Positions 40,762 through 50,948 of a stretch of 64,000 nt of DNA are shown here, piece after piece. A program made the translations under genes and the position numbers. The DNA comes from Rhodospirillales bacterium (GTDB lineage: Bacteria; Pseudomonadota; Alphaproteobacteria; ATCC43930; CGMCC-115725): NCBI GenBank assembly GCA_028288725.1, contig JAQGIC010000032.1:29982-93981 (forward strand), written 5' to 3'. Under the pieces are notes generated by a model, which searched no databases, had not been told where the DNA came from, and saw nothing but the letters and a program-made list of their open reading frames with translations. Position 1 is the stretch's first letter; each line of letters begins with the position of its first letter.

Positions 40762-42432
40762 GTGGGTTCCTTACTTCAGACGTTGCAGAAGCTCGGACCG
40801 GTTCGCCTTGTCGCCATCGGCGTGGCGCTCGTCGCGATCATCGGCTTCTTCATTTTCGTCGCGACCCGCCTGACCACCCCATCGCTCGGCCTGCTCTATG
40901 GCGACCTCGACACGAAGGACAGTGCCCAGGTCGTCGCCAAGCTCGACACGTTGGGCATTCCCTATGAACTGAGGGGCAACGGCACCAGCATCATGGTGCC
41001 GCAGGATCAGGTTGCCCGCCTGCGCCTGACCATGGCCGAGACCGGAATCCCGCACGGCGCTTCGATCGGCTATGAGGTATTCGACAAGCCCGAGGGGCTG
41101 GGCACGACGAATTTCGTCCAAGGCATCAACGAGATGCGCGCGCTCGAAGGCGAGCTGGAGCGAACCATCGGCTCGATCTCGATCATCGAGAACGCCCGGG
41201 TTCACCTGGTGCTGCCGAAGCGCGAACTATTCACCCGCGACCGCCAGGAACCGTCCGCGTCGATCGTGCTGAAGGTCCGCGGCAACGCCACGCTCAACAA
41301 GGGCCAGGTCGTCGCGATCCAGAACCTGGTCTCGACCGCCGTCTCCGGCCTGCGCCCCAACCATATCTCGATCATCGATCAGAACGGCAACCTGCTGGCG
41401 CGCGGGACCGACGATCCCAATCAAGGGCTGGGCGGATCGAGCACGGCCGAGGAGCAGCGGGTCGCCTATGAGAACCGGCTGTCGCGCTCGGTCGAAGAAA
41501 TGCTCGACCGGTCGATCGGCTACGGCCATGTCCGCGTCGACGTCAATGCCGACATGGATTTCGACCGGCTGACGACCAATCAGGAAAGCTTCGATCCCGA
41601 CGGCCAGGTCGTCCGATCGACCCAGACCATGACCGAGGCGAACCAGGATAGCGACGCCGGCGAAAATCCGGTGACCGTGCAGACCAACCTGCCCGACGGC
41701 CAGACGACCCAGGGCGGCGCCGGCAGCGGCACGAAGTCGAAGCATAGCCGCAACGAAGAGACGACCAACTACGAGATCACCAAGAAGGTCACGAGCTTGA
41801 TCCGCGAGACCGGCGTGGTGAAGCGCCTGTCGGTCGCGGTGCTGGTCGACGGGACCTACAAGCTGAACGCCGAGGGCGTGCACGACTATGCCGCCCGCGC
41901 GCCGGAGGAGCTGGTCCAGCTGACCAAGCTGGTCCAGTCGGCGATCGGCTTCGACGAGAAGCGCGGCGACAAGGTCGAGGTCGTCAATCTGCGCTTCGCC
42001 GCACCGGCGGACGAAGTGCCGGAAGCCCCCCCGATCGTTCTCGGCCTGAACAAGGCCGATCTGTTCCGTGCCGCTGAGACCCTGGTGCTGGCCATCGTCG
42101 CCGTCCTGGTCATCCTGCTGGTCATCCGCCCGCTGGTCACCAGGGCGCTCGAGACCGCCCGCGAGACGGCGCTCGCCCAACAGCGTGCGCTGGCCGAGCA
42201 GGCCATGGGCGGCGCGCTGGCCGGCCCGATGGGCGCCATGGGCGCCCTCGCCGGCCCGGGCGGCGGTACGGCACTCGCCGAAATGGAGATGGAAGACGAA
42301 AGCATGATCGACATCAGCCAGGTCGAAGGCCGTGTCCGCGCCTCTTCGATGAAGAAGATCGGCGAGATCGTCGACAAGCATCCGGAAGAAGCGGTCGCGA
42401 TCATCCGCAGCTGGATGTACCAGGCCTCGTGA
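40762..42432 (+). CDS. fliF: Flagellar MS-ring protein FliF
   Basis: 556 aa with two membrane helices: N-terminal VRLVAIGVALVAIIGFFIFV and C-terminal LVLAIVAVLVILLVIRPLVT. Between them is the periplasmic ring-building region (GLLYGDLDTKDSAQVVAKLD, then YEVFDKPEGLGTTNFVQGIN and ARVHLVLPKRELFTRDRQEP). The C-terminal tail EEAVAIIRSWMYQ binds FliG. The start is GTG at 40762 with GGAGAG about 10 bases upstream. First gene of the nine- or ten-gene operon to flhG and the second FliK-like gene. Confidence 0.97.
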   Translation: MGSLLQTLQKLGPVRLVAIGVALVAIIGFFIFVATRLTTPSLGLLYGDLDTKDSAQVVAKLDTLGIPYELRGNGTSIMVPQDQVARLRLTMAETGIPHGASIGYEVFDKPEGLGTTNFVQGINEMRALEGELERTIGSISIIENARVHLVLPKRELFTRDRQEPSASIVLKVRGNATLNKGQVVAIQNLVSTAVSGLRPNHISIIDQNGNLLARGTDDPNQGLGGSSTAEEQRVAYENRLSRSVEEMLDRSIGYGHVRVDVNADMDFDRLTTNQESFDPDGQVVRSTQTMTEANQDSDAGENPVTVQTNLPDGQTTQGGAGSGTKSKHSRNEETTNYEITKKVTSLIRETGVVKRLSVAVLVDGTYKLNAEGVHDYAARAPEELVQLTKLVQSAIGFDEKRGDKVEVVNLRFAAPADEVPEAPPIVLGLNKADLFRAAETLVLAIVAVLVILLVIRPLVTRALETARETALAQQRALAEQAMGGALAGPMGAMGALAGPGGGTALAEMEMEDESMIDISQVEGRVRASSMKKIGEIVDKHPEEAVAIIRSWMYQAS

Positions 42433-42491
42433 TGAAGACGATCGCACTCCCGACGGCGGCAATCCCAACCATGATGGGGCGGAGCTAGAAA

Positions 42492-43508
42492 ATGCGCGTT
42501 CGCGAGGACTTCCGCACCCTTGCCGGCCCCGAGAAGGCCGCGATCCTGATGCTCGCCATCGGCGAGGAACATGCCGCCAAGCTGTTCGCGCTGATGGATG
42601 ACGAGGAGATCAAGGAAATCTCCCAGACCATGGCCAATCTCGGCACGGTCTCGTCGTCGCTGGTCGAACGCCTGTTCATCGACTTCTCGGAGCAGATCTC
42701 GGCGACCGGCTCGCTGGTCGGTTCGTATGAATCGACCGAACGACTCCTGAACAAGGTCCTGGCCAAGGACCGCGTCAACAACATCATGGAAGAGATCCGC
42801 GGTCCCGCGGGTCGCACCATGTGGGACAAGCTCGGCAACGTGAACGAGGTCGTGCTCGCCAACTACCTCAAGAACGAATATCCGCAGACCGTCGCGGTCG
42901 TGCTGTCCAAGATCAAGGCCGACCATGCCGCCCGGGTGCTGGCGCAGCTGCCCGAAGGCTTCGCCATGGAAGTCGTCATGCGCATGCTGCGCATGGAGGC
43001 GGTCAACAAGGACGTGCTGGACGACGTCGAGCGCACGCTCAGGACCGAATTCATGTCGAACCTGGCGCGCACCAACCGCCGCGACGCCCATGAACTCATC
43101 GCCGAGATCTTCAACAATCTCGACCGCAACACCGAGAACCGCTTCCTGACCGCGCTCGAGGAACGCAACCGCAATTCGGCCGAGCGCATCAAGAGCCTGA
43201 TGTTCACCTTCGAGGATCTCTCGAAGCTCGACCCGATGGCGATCCAGACCGTGCTGAGGAACGCCGAGAAGGACAAGGTGCCGATCGCGCTCAAGGGCGC
43301 GTCCGACGGGCTCAAGGATCTGTTCTTCTCGAACATGTCGGAGCGCGCGGCCAAGATCATGCGCGAGGAGATGGGCGCCATGGGCCCCGTCCGCCTGCGC
43401 GAGGTCGACGAGGCGCAGACCTACATGGTCCAGATGGCCAAGGATCTCGCCGCCCGCGGCGAAATCGTCATGGCCGACAACAAGGACGACGACGAGCTGG
43501 TCTATTGA
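42492..43508 (+). CDS. fliG: Flagellar C-ring motor protein FliG
   Basis: 338 aa. The N-terminal domain ([20 protein letters not shown]), the middle EHPQ-like region as [20 protein letters not shown], and the C-terminal torque helix with charged residues ([20 protein letters not shown], then RLREVDEAQ) are all present. FliG transmits torque from the stator to the rotor. 59 bases after fliF. Confidence 0.97.
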   Translation: MRVREDFRTLAGPEKAAILMLAIGEEHAAKLFALMDDEEIKEISQTMANLGTVSSSLVERLFIDFSEQISATGSLVGSYESTERLLNKVLAKDRVNNIMEEIRGPAGRTMWDKLGNVNEVVLANYLKNEYPQTVAVVLSKIKADHAARVLAQLPEGFAMEVVMRMLRMEAVNKDVLDDVERTLRTEFMSNLARTNRRDAHELIAEIFNNLDRNTENRFLTALEERNRNSAERIKSLMFTFEDLSKLDPMAIQTVLRNAEKDKVPIALKGASDGLKDLFFSNMSERAAKIMREEMGAMGPVRLREVDEAQTYMVQMAKDLAARGEIVMADNKDDDELVY

Positions 43509-44248
43509 TGAAAGGCGCCCGCAAATTCGAGTTCGGCCTGTCGTTCGACCCGCCCGGAAGCCGCGGGGGACGCGCGTCGGCTCCTGCGCCCGAGCCGGAG
43601 CCGATCCCGGAGCCGGAGCCGGAGCCGGAGGAACCGCCGCCGCCGCCCGCGCCGACCTACAGCCAGGAAGAGCTGGATGCGACGCGGCACCAGGGCTGGC
43701 TCGAAGGTCGCGCCGCCGGCGAGGCCGATGCGATGGAGCGGACCGGGCGGCGCCTGGCCGAGACGATCGAGCGCGTCGCCCGCGAGTTGGAAGGTCTGGC
43801 CGGCTCGCAGCGGACGGCGCTCGCCCAGATCGAGCGGCAGGCGACCGAACTGAGCGTGACGATCGTCCGCAAGCTGTTCCCGGCCTTCGTCGCCCGCAGC
43901 GGCACGGTCGAGATCACGGCGCTCGTCGCCGATGCGTTGAGCCTGGCCCAGGAGCAGCCGAAGCTGGCGCTCAGCTGTGCGCCGGACATGATCGAGGCGA
44001 TCGAGCCGATTTTGACGGCAGCCGCGGCCCGCAGCGGCTTCGAAGGCCGCCTGAGCGTGCGCGGCAATCCCGATCTCACCGCGACGGATTGTCAGATCGA
44101 ATGGAGCGAGGGCGGCATGGACCGGAATTCCGGCCGCCTGATGAACGAGATTGAATCGGCCATCGCCCGGGGTCTTGAGGACTTCGATCGACGGTTTGGT
44201 TCTGATGGCACCGGAACCTCCGGTGCCCTGGAGGAGAGTCCGTCATGA
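43508..44248 (+). CDS. fliH: Flagellar export ATPase regulator FliH-like protein (FlbE type)
   Basis: 246 aa. The N-terminus has an acidic Pro-Glu repeat (about residues 27-50, several PEPEP units). It is followed by YSQEELDATRHQGWLEGRAA, the FliH-like helix with small-residue repeats, and a C-terminal domain (ATELSVTIVRKLFPAFVARS) that resembles FliH/HrpE. FliH controls the ATPase FliI and docks on FliN, encoded next. In Caulobacter the corresponding gene is flbE. The ATG shares one base with the fliG stop. fliI is not in the window. Confidence 0.85.
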   Translation: MKGARKFEFGLSFDPPGSRGGRASAPAPEPEPIPEPEPEPEEPPPPPAPTYSQEELDATRHQGWLEGRAAGEADAMERTGRRLAETIERVARELEGLAGSQRTALAQIERQATELSVTIVRKLFPAFVARSGTVEITALVADALSLAQEQPKLALSCAPDMIEAIEPILTAAAARSGFEGRLSVRGNPDLTATDCQIEWSEGGMDRNSGRLMNEIESAIARGLEDFDRRFGSDGTGTSGALEESPS

Positions 44249-44574
44249 ACGACGACGATATGCTGCAACTGGCGGAGCTCGATTCCGACAATCGGATGCC
44301 CGCCGCCGATGGCAAATCTCCGCAGAACGCCAAGGAACTGGAAGCGGTCTACGATATCCCGGTCCAGGTCTCGGCCGTGCTGGGCAGGGCGACGATGCAG
44401 GTGAGCCAGTTGCTGAAACTGGGTCGCGGCGCCGTCGTCGAACTGGACCGCAAGGTCGGCGAGGCGATCGACATCTACGTCAACAACCGCCTGGTCGCCC
44501 GTGGCGAGGTCGTGGTCGTGGACGATCGGCTGGGCGTGACCATGACCGAAATCGTCAAGTCCGAACGGTCGTAG
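44245..44574 (+). CDS. fliN: Flagellar C-ring protein FliN
   Basis: 109 aa, with the SpoA fold: ELEAVYDIPVQVSAVLGRAT, then MQVSQLLKLGRGAVVELDRK and VNNRLVARGEVVVVDDRLGV, followed by TMTEIV. It forms the base of the C-ring and a docking site for FliH. 4-base overlap with fliH. Confidence 0.97.
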   Translation: MNDDDMLQLAELDSDNRMPAADGKSPQNAKELEAVYDIPVQVSAVLGRATMQVSQLLKLGRGAVVELDRKVGEAIDIYVNNRLVARGEVVVVDDRLGVTMTEIVKSERS

Positions 44575-44591
44575 AGAGAGGCTGGTCGGAC

Positions 44592-45440
44592 ATGGCCGTG
44601 AGCGACACGGAACGCGACATCAAGGTCGAGGCGACGCCCTCGCGGATCCTGCCGGATCCGGTCGAGGGCGCGCGGGACGGCGCCACCCTGTTCGGGTTGG
44701 GCGTCGGTCTGGCGCTGCTCGTCTTCGCCATGCTGCTCGGGGGTTCGCTTGCGGCCTATGTCGACCTGCCCGCATTCATGATGGTGGTCGGCGGAACGGC
44801 CGCCGTGACCTCGATCAGCTTCGGGATCGACGATCTGAAGCGACTGCCGTCGGCAATCGCGACGGCGACGATGCGCAAGGTGCCGGTCGCGCACCACGCC
44901 GCCTCCCGCCTCGTGGCCCTGGCCGAGGCGGCGCGGCGTCAGGGCTTTCTGGCGCTCGAGGATCTGCTGCCGAAGCTCAAGGACGACCGCTTCCTGGTCA
45001 AGGCCGTCGCCTTCGTCGTCGACAATACGCCCCCGGACGAGATCGAGCGCCAGCTGCGCGCCGAACTGTCTGCGACGCTGGTCCGCCATCGTATCGCCGG
45101 CGACATGCTGCGCCGCGCGGGCGAAGTGGCGCCCGCCATGGGTCTGATCGGCACGTTGGTGGGCCTAGTGCAGATGCTGTCGAACCTCAACAACCCGACG
45201 ACCATCGGCCCGGCCATGGCGGTCGCGATCCTGGCCACGCTCTATGGCGCGGTGCTCGCCAACATGGTGTTGCTGCCGCTCGCGGCGAAGCTCGACCGCA
45301 ACAACCACGCCGAGGCCCTCATCCATAACCTCACCATCCTGGCGGCGAATTCGATCGCGCGTCAGGAAAGCCCGCGCCGGCTGGAAGTGATGCTGAACGG
45401 CATCCTGCCGCCGGCCGAGCGCATCAGCTACTTCGACTAG
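44592..45440 (+). CDS. motA: MotA/PomA-family stator protein
   Basis: 282 aa, four membrane helices: FGLGVGLALLVFAMLLGGSL and AFMMVVGGTAAVTSISFGID, then GEVAPAMGLIGTLVGLVQML and AVAILATLYGAVLANMVLLP. The cytoplasmic loop (about residues 95-185) holds the charged residues that touch FliG. The last two helices carry the TolQ/ExbB/MotA proton-pathway residues. It lies between fliN and flbD, with no motB beside it; the MotB-like genes of the window are 20 kb away on the other strand. The ATG at 44592 is used. Confidence 0.92.
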   Translation: MAVSDTERDIKVEATPSRILPDPVEGARDGATLFGLGVGLALLVFAMLLGGSLAAYVDLPAFMMVVGGTAAVTSISFGIDDLKRLPSAIATATMRKVPVAHHAASRLVALAEAARRQGFLALEDLLPKLKDDRFLVKAVAFVVDNTPPDEIERQLRAELSATLVRHRIAGDMLRRAGEVAPAMGLIGTLVGLVQMLSNLNNPTTIGPAMAVAILATLYGAVLANMVLLPLAAKLDRNNHAEALIHNLTILAANSIARQESPRRLEVMLNGILPPAERISYFD

Positions 45441-45450
45441 GAATTCGGAT

Positions 45451-46869
45451 ATGCGTCTTCTCATCGTCGGACCGCTTTCGGGCTACATCAGCGCTGCCGG
45501 CAAGATCGCGCTGTCGCGCGGCGCCAAGGTCGCCCAGATCGACGACATCGATAAGGCCATGATCGCGCTTCGGGCCGGTCAGGGCGCCGATCTGGTCATG
45601 ATCGACGTCAAGCTGGACGTCGGCCGGATGGTGCAGGCGCTCAAGGCCGAGCGCATCCATATCCAGGTCGTCGCCTGCGGCGTCGGCACGGACGCAGAAT
45701 CCGCCGTGCGCGCGATCAAGGCCGGCGCCAGGGAATATATCCCGTTGCCGCCGGACGCCCAATTGATCGCCTCGGTCCTGGAAGCGGTCGCGGCCGAAAG
45801 CCATCAGCTCGTATTCCGCGATCCGGTCATGGCCCAGGTGCTGCGCCTGGCCGACCAAATCGCGCCGTCCGATGCGTCGGTGCTGATCACCGGCGAAAGC
45901 GGCACCGGCAAGGAAATCATGGCGCGCCATCTGCACCGCAAGAGCCGCCGCGCCGAAAAGCCGTTCATCTCGATCAACTGCGCCGCCATTCCCGAGCAAT
46001 TGCTGGAATCGGAGCTGTTCGGTCATGAGAAAGGCGCCTTCACCGGCGCCGTCGGCCGGCGCCTGGGCAAGTTCGAGGAAGCCAACGGCGGCACGCTGCT
46101 GCTCGACGAAGTGACCGAAATGCACCCGCGCCTGCAGGCCAAACTGCTGCGCGCCATTCAGGAGCGCGAGATCGACCGGGTCGGCGGCAGTCAGCCGGTC
46201 AAGGTCGACATCCGGGTGATCGCAACCTCGAACCGAGACATGGAGGAGGCCGTGCGCCAAGGCCAGTTCCGTGACGATCTGTATTTCCGCCTGAACGTCG
46301 TGACCCTGCGCCTGCCGGCGCTCCGCGAGCGCCCGGCCGACGTGGCGGCGCTGGCCGAGCATTTCGCCAAGAAATATTCCGAGCTGAACGACGTCGACTA
46401 TCACGGCCTGAGCGACGCCGCGCGCGCCATGCTGATGCGCCATCATTGGCGCGGCAACGTGCGCGAGCTGGAAAACACCATCCATCGCGCCGTGCTGCTG
46501 TCGAGCGGCGGCCAGATCGAACCCGACGCGATCATGCTGACCGGCACGCGCCTCACGGCCGATCCGGCGCCGCAGCAGGGGGGATTCGTCATCACCCCCG
46601 CCCATCCGCAGCGGCCGGCCGGCGCCGGCGCCACCGCCATGCCGCCAGGCGCAGGCGGGGGGGCTTCGGTCGGCACGCTGGTCGGCCGGACCGTGGCCGA
46701 TGTGGAGCGCGACCTCATCATCGATACGCTGCAGCATTGCCTGGGCAACCGCACCCACGCCGCCGGCATCCTGGGCATCTCGATCCGGACGCTGCGCAAC
46801 AAGCTGCAGCAGTACAAGCAGGAAGGCCTCTCCGTCCCCCTGCCCGGCGACGTCGAAGCCCGCGCCTGA
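45451..46869 (+). CDS. flbD: Sigma54-dependent flagellar transcriptional activator FlbD
   Basis: 472 aa. An N-terminal receiver-like domain (about 1-120) retains Asp52 but lacks some of the acidic pocket. The AAA+ domain has Walker A GESGTGKE at 148-155 and the sigma54-contact loop GAFTGA at 195-200, both intact, plus the LRERPADVAALAEHFAKKY segment. A Fis-type helix-turn-helix ends the protein (NRTHAAGILGISIRTLRNKL). In Caulobacter FlbD, held in check by FliX, turns on late flagellar genes. It is the expected activator of the sigma54-like sites before flgF and fliK. Confidence 0.95.
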   Translation: MRLLIVGPLSGYISAAGKIALSRGAKVAQIDDIDKAMIALRAGQGADLVMIDVKLDVGRMVQALKAERIHIQVVACGVGTDAESAVRAIKAGAREYIPLPPDAQLIASVLEAVAAESHQLVFRDPVMAQVLRLADQIAPSDASVLITGESGTGKEIMARHLHRKSRRAEKPFISINCAAIPEQLLESELFGHEKGAFTGAVGRRLGKFEEANGGTLLLDEVTEMHPRLQAKLLRAIQEREIDRVGGSQPVKVDIRVIATSNRDMEEAVRQGQFRDDLYFRLNVVTLRLPALRERPADVAALAEHFAKKYSELNDVDYHGLSDAARAMLMRHHWRGNVRELENTIHRAVLLSSGGQIEPDAIMLTGTRLTADPAPQQGGFVITPAHPQRPAGAGATAMPPGAGGGASVGTLVGRTVADVERDLIIDTLQHCLGNRTHAAGILGISIRTLRNKLQQYKQEGLSVPLPGDVEARA

Positions 46870-46917
46870 CCGACATTTGAGCCTGACCGAAACTTGAAGA
46901 GACGGCACCCCTAGATC

Positions 46918-49089
46918 ATGGCCGATACGACGACATCGCAAGCGATCGAGACCGCCCCCGCCGCCATCGGCGGCGTGGGAACGGGTCAGGGCGCCTTTGC
47001 CATGGGCGGCGGTCTGAAGGGGCTGTCGGGACGGCTCACGACCTCGCTGCTGCGCGGCGAGATCGCGCTCGCCCTGGGCGTGGTCGCCGTCCTGACCGTC
47101 CTCGTGCTGCCGATGCCGGCGTTCCTCCTGGATATGTCGCTGGCGCTGTCGATGACGCTGTCGGTCCTTATCCTGATGGTCGTGCTGTTCATCCAGAAGC
47201 CGCTGGAATTCTCCACCTTCCCGACCGTGCTGCTGATGTCGACCATGCTGCGCCTGGCGCTGAACATGGCGTCGACCCGCCTGATCCTGGGCCATGGCCA
47301 CGAAGGCACGGCCGCCGCCGGCAAGGTCATCCAGGCCTTCGGCGGCTTCGTCATGAGCGGCAATTTCGTCATCGGCGTGATCGTGTTCGCGATCCTGGTG
47401 ACGGTGAATTTCGTCGTCATCACCAAAGGCTCCGGCCGTATCGCCGAAGTGGCGGCGCGCTTCACCCTCGACAGCATGCCCGGCAAGCAGCTCGCCATCG
47501 ACGCCGACCTGGGCGCCGGCCTGATCGACGAGACGACCGCGAAGAAGCGGCGCGCGGATCTGGAAGGCGAGAGCAACTTTTTCGGCGCGATGGACGGCGC
47601 CTCGAAATTCGTGCGTGGCGACGCGGTCGCGGGCCTGATCATCACCGGCATCAACATCGCCGCCGGCCTGGTCATCGGCATCGCCCAGCGCAATCTCGAC
47701 TTCTGGACCGCGCTCAACACCTACACGCTGCTGACGGTCGGCGACGGCCTGGTCTCGCAGATCCCGGCGCTGATCGTGTCGACCGCCGCCGGTCTGATGG
47801 TGTCGAAGGGCAATATCCAGGGCTCGGCCGACCAGGCGCTGTTCGGGCAATTGTCGGCCTATCCGACCGCGCTCGGCATGGTGTCGTTCCTGACCGGCAC
47901 GCTCTCGATCGTGCCGGGCATTCCGTTCATTCCCTTCATCTCCTTTTCCATCCTCGCCGGCTGGGGCGCCTATGCGCTGCCGCGCATGCGCCTGGCCAAG
48001 GTCGAGGCCGAAGACGCGATGCTGGACGCGGCCCTGCCCAAGCCGGTGCCGAAGGAAGAGCCCATTTCCACCGCGCTCGCGATCGATCTGGTCCGTCTCG
48101 AACTTGGCTATGGTCTGCTGCCGCTGATCAACGACGAGCGCTCGTCGCGCCTGACCGACCAGATCAAGGCGCTGCGCCGGCAATTGGCCTCCGACATGGG
48201 CTTCGTCATGCCGTCGGTCCGCATCCAGGACAATCTGCAGCTGCCGGCCAATTCCTACGTCATTCGCGTCAAGGAGATCGAGGCCGGGCGCGGCGAGCTG
48301 CGCCCGACCATGCTGCTGGTCATGGATCCGCGCGGCGAGCCGATCACGCTGCCCGGCGAAACCACGGTCGAGCCGACCTTCGGCCTGCCGGCCATGTGGG
48401 TCGCCGACCATCTGCGCGAGGAGGCGACCTTCCGCGGCCTGACCGTGGTCGATCCGCAGACCGTCATCACCACGCACCTGACCGAGCTGATGAAGGACAA
48501 CATGCCCGAGCTGTTGTCCTACAGCGAGACGCAGAAGCTGCTGAACGATATCGACAAGGACCATCAGAAGCTGCTGGGCGAACTGATCCCGACCATGATC
48601 TCGACCGGCGGCGTCCAGCGCGTGCTGCAGAATCTGCTGCAGGAACGCGTCTCGATTCGCGATCTGCCGACCATCCTCGAGGGCATCGCCGAGGCCTGCG
48701 GCTATACCCGCAACATCACGAACATCACCGAACATGTGCGCGCGCGCCTCGCCCGGCAGATCAGCGATGCGAATATCAGCGAAGCCGGATACATTCCGCT
48801 GGTAACCCTATCGCCGCAATGGGAACAGAACTTCGCCGAGTCGATCGTGGCCCACGGCGACGATAAGCAGCTCTCCATGGCGCCCAGCAAGCTTCAGGAG
48901 TTCATCGTCGCCGTCCGTCAGGCGTTCGAGCGGTTCAATATGGTGGGCGAGACCCCGGTTCTGCTAACCAGTCCGGCAATTCGTCCTTATGTTCGATCGA
49001 TCATCGAACGCTTCCGTCCGGCGACGGTCGTCATGTCGCAGAATGAAGTTCACCCGAAGGCCCGGATCAAGACGCTGGGACATATCTAG
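46918..49089 (+). CDS. flhA: Flagellar export gate protein FlhA
   Basis: 723 aa. Eight N-terminal membrane helices (to about residue 340) carry the FHIPEP region, with VLLMSTMLRLALNMASTRLI as its core. The cytoplasmic nonameric ring domain follows (DLVRLELGYGLLPLINDERS, and PSKLQEFIVAVRQAFERFNM near the end). It captures export substrates and chaperones. It starts 49 bases after flbD with a weak GAAGAGA ribosome site. Confidence 0.97.
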   Translation: MADTTTSQAIETAPAAIGGVGTGQGAFAMGGGLKGLSGRLTTSLLRGEIALALGVVAVLTVLVLPMPAFLLDMSLALSMTLSVLILMVVLFIQKPLEFSTFPTVLLMSTMLRLALNMASTRLILGHGHEGTAAAGKVIQAFGGFVMSGNFVIGVIVFAILVTVNFVVITKGSGRIAEVAARFTLDSMPGKQLAIDADLGAGLIDETTAKKRRADLEGESNFFGAMDGASKFVRGDAVAGLIITGINIAAGLVIGIAQRNLDFWTALNTYTLLTVGDGLVSQIPALIVSTAAGLMVSKGNIQGSADQALFGQLSAYPTALGMVSFLTGTLSIVPGIPFIPFISFSILAGWGAYALPRMRLAKVEAEDAMLDAALPKPVPKEEPISTALAIDLVRLELGYGLLPLINDERSSRLTDQIKALRRQLASDMGFVMPSVRIQDNLQLPANSYVIRVKEIEAGRGELRPTMLLVMDPRGEPITLPGETTVEPTFGLPAMWVADHLREEATFRGLTVVDPQTVITTHLTELMKDNMPELLSYSETQKLLNDIDKDHQKLLGELIPTMISTGGVQRVLQNLLQERVSIRDLPTILEGIAEACGYTRNITNITEHVRARLARQISDANISEAGYIPLVTLSPQWEQNFAESIVAHGDDKQLSMAPSKLQEFIVAVRQAFERFNMVGETPVLLTSPAIRPYVRSIIERFRPATVVMSQNEVHPKARIKTLGHI

Positions 49090-49131
49090 AGATGAGCACC
49101 TTCATCAGAAGCCCATTGGGGGCGCCCGGCG

Positions 49132-50133
49132 ATGCGTCTTAGGACCCTGATCGCCCCAACCATGGCCCAGGCCATGGACATGCTCCGCCGCGAGTTGGGC
49201 GAGGACGCCATCATCGTGTCGTCCGAGACCAGCGAGCATGGCGTGAAGCTGGTCGCCGCGATCGAAGAGGCCGATGACGAGCTGCCGGTGGGCGGTCTGG
49301 TCGCCACGGACACTTATGGTCATGCCTCGGACGAGGATCCGATCGATCTGGTCCATGAGGCGTTGATGGCGCATGGCCTGCCCAATCGCCTGCTGGAGCG
49401 CCTGATCGACGCGAGCTTCCTGGTCGGCGCCGACGATCCGCTGGAAGCGCTGGCCGGCGCGCTCGCCGGCACGTTCAATTTCAAGCCGCTGACGACCGAA
49501 AAGCGGATCAATCAGCCGCTGATGCTGGTCGGCGCCCCCGGCGCCGGCAAGACCGTCGGCGTGGCCAAGCTCGCCTTCCGCGCCCTCATGGCGGGCCGTT
49601 CGGTCCGGCTGATCACGACCGACACGATCCGCGCCGGCGGCATCGAGCAGCTGGACGCCTTCGCGCGCCTGATGAAGCTGCCGCTGCAGACCGCCGAGAC
49701 CGAGCGCCAGCTGGCCCGCCTGATCGATGCGGCGGCCCCGGACGACTACATCCTGATCGACACGCCCGGCGTGAACCCCTACGCGCCGCGCGACATGGCC
49801 GAGATCCAGGGCATGGCCAAGGCGATCGCGGTCGAGCCGCTGCTGGTCATGGCCGGCGGCGGCGACGTGGTCGACGCCATGGAACAGGCCTATGAATTCG
49901 CCCGGCTGGGCATCAACCGCGTGCTGGTCACGCGGCTCGATATGGTCCGCCGCCTCGGCAGCATGCTGGCCGCCGCCGACGCCGCCGAGGTCGCCTTCGC
50001 CGACTACAGCATGACGCCATCGGTCGCCGATGGCCTGAGCCCGCTCGATCCCATGGGTCTCGCCCGCATGTTGATGCCCGAACCCAACGCCGTTACGCTG
50101 AACCAATCTGTTTCTCAAGGTGCCCGCCCATGA
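49132..50133 (+). CDS. flhF: Polar flagellar GTPase FlhF
   Basis: 333 aa SRP-type GTPase. An N-terminal variable domain starts MRLRTLIAPTMAQAMDMLRR, where an ELGEDAIIVSS segment is typical of FlhF. The P-loop GAPGAGKT is at 134-141, with TTDTIRAGGIEQLDAFA and DTPGVNP following. FlhF recruits the first flagellar parts to a pole. It overlaps flhG by 4 bases (ATGA). Confidence 0.93.
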   Translation: MRLRTLIAPTMAQAMDMLRRELGEDAIIVSSETSEHGVKLVAAIEEADDELPVGGLVATDTYGHASDEDPIDLVHEALMAHGLPNRLLERLIDASFLVGADDPLEALAGALAGTFNFKPLTTEKRINQPLMLVGAPGAGKTVGVAKLAFRALMAGRSVRLITTDTIRAGGIEQLDAFARLMKLPLQTAETERQLARLIDAAAPDDYILIDTPGVNPYAPRDMAEIQGMAKAIAVEPLLVMAGGGDVVDAMEQAYEFARLGINRVLVTRLDMVRRLGSMLAAADAAEVAFADYSMTPSVADGLSPLDPMGLARMLMPEPNAVTLNQSVSQGARP

Positions 50134-50924
50134 TCGTCCCGCTCGACCTCCGGCAGACGGCGCCGAATTCGGTAAACCAGCGAACCAACCTGCTTGCCGT
50201 CGCATCGGGAAAGGGGGGTGTCGGCAAGACCTGGTTCTCGATCACGCTGGCCCATGCGCTGACCCTCGCCGGCCGCAAGGCGCTGCTGTTCGACGGCGAT
50301 CTGGGGCTCGCCAACGTCGACGTGCAGCTCGGCATGATGCCCCAGCGCGATCTGGGAACCGTGCTGGCCGGCCAGACCACGCTGGCCGAGGCCGCGACCC
50401 GCTATCCGGCGGGCGGCTTCGACATCATCGCCGGCCGCTCCGGTACCGGCTCCCTCGCCCAGATCGCGCCGAGCAAGCTCGCGGCCCTGCGCAACGACCT
50501 GGCATTGCTGTCGAACGGCTATGATTTCATCATCATGGACATGGGTGCCGGCATCGAGCGCACCGTGCGGTCGTTTGCGACCAGCGCGCGCGCCTGCATC
50601 GTGGTCACGACCGACGAGCCGACGGCCATCACCGACGCCTATGCCTTCATCAAAGTGACCGCGATGGATCGGCCGAATGCCGATCTGCGCATCGTGGTCA
50701 ACATGGCCTCGTCGATTCGCGAGGGCGAGCGGACCTACGGTATTCTGCTGAAGGCCTGCCGCGAGTTCCTGAAGATCGAGCCGGAGCTGGCCGGCATCAT
50801 CCGCCGCGACCAGCATGTGCGCGATTCGATCCGCAAGCAGAGTTCGATCCTGACCCGCTATCCGAACACCGAAGCGGCGATGGACATCCAGGCCGTCGCC
50901 CAACGCCTGATCCAGACCTTTTAG
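50130..50924 (+). CDS. flhG: MinD-like ATPase FlhG (FleN/YlxH)
   Basis: 264 aa. The deviant Walker A SGKGGVGKT is at 26-34, the MinD-type FDGDLGLANVDVQLGM follows, and FIIMDMGAGIERTVRSFATS is the switch region. The N-terminal DLRQTAPN stretch may be the FlhF-activating tip. It limits flagellar number with FlhF. Together they indicate one or few polar flagella. Co-translated with flhF. Confidence 0.93.
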   Translation: MIVPLDLRQTAPNSVNQRTNLLAVASGKGGVGKTWFSITLAHALTLAGRKALLFDGDLGLANVDVQLGMMPQRDLGTVLAGQTTLAEAATRYPAGGFDIIAGRSGTGSLAQIAPSKLAALRNDLALLSNGYDFIIMDMGAGIERTVRSFATSARACIVVTTDEPTAITDAYAFIKVTAMDRPNADLRIVVNMASSIREGERTYGILLKACREFLKIEPELAGIIRRDQHVRDSIRKQSSILTRYPNTEAAMDIQAVAQRLIQTF

Positions 50925-50948
50925 CCCGCGAGCCCGGGAGGCGTCGCG

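Noticed and set aside
45424..48735. 1100-residue minus-strand open frame opposite flbD and flhA
   Set aside because: Composition typical of antisense (His, Arg, Gln, Asp) and both genes on the plus strand are intact and well conserved.
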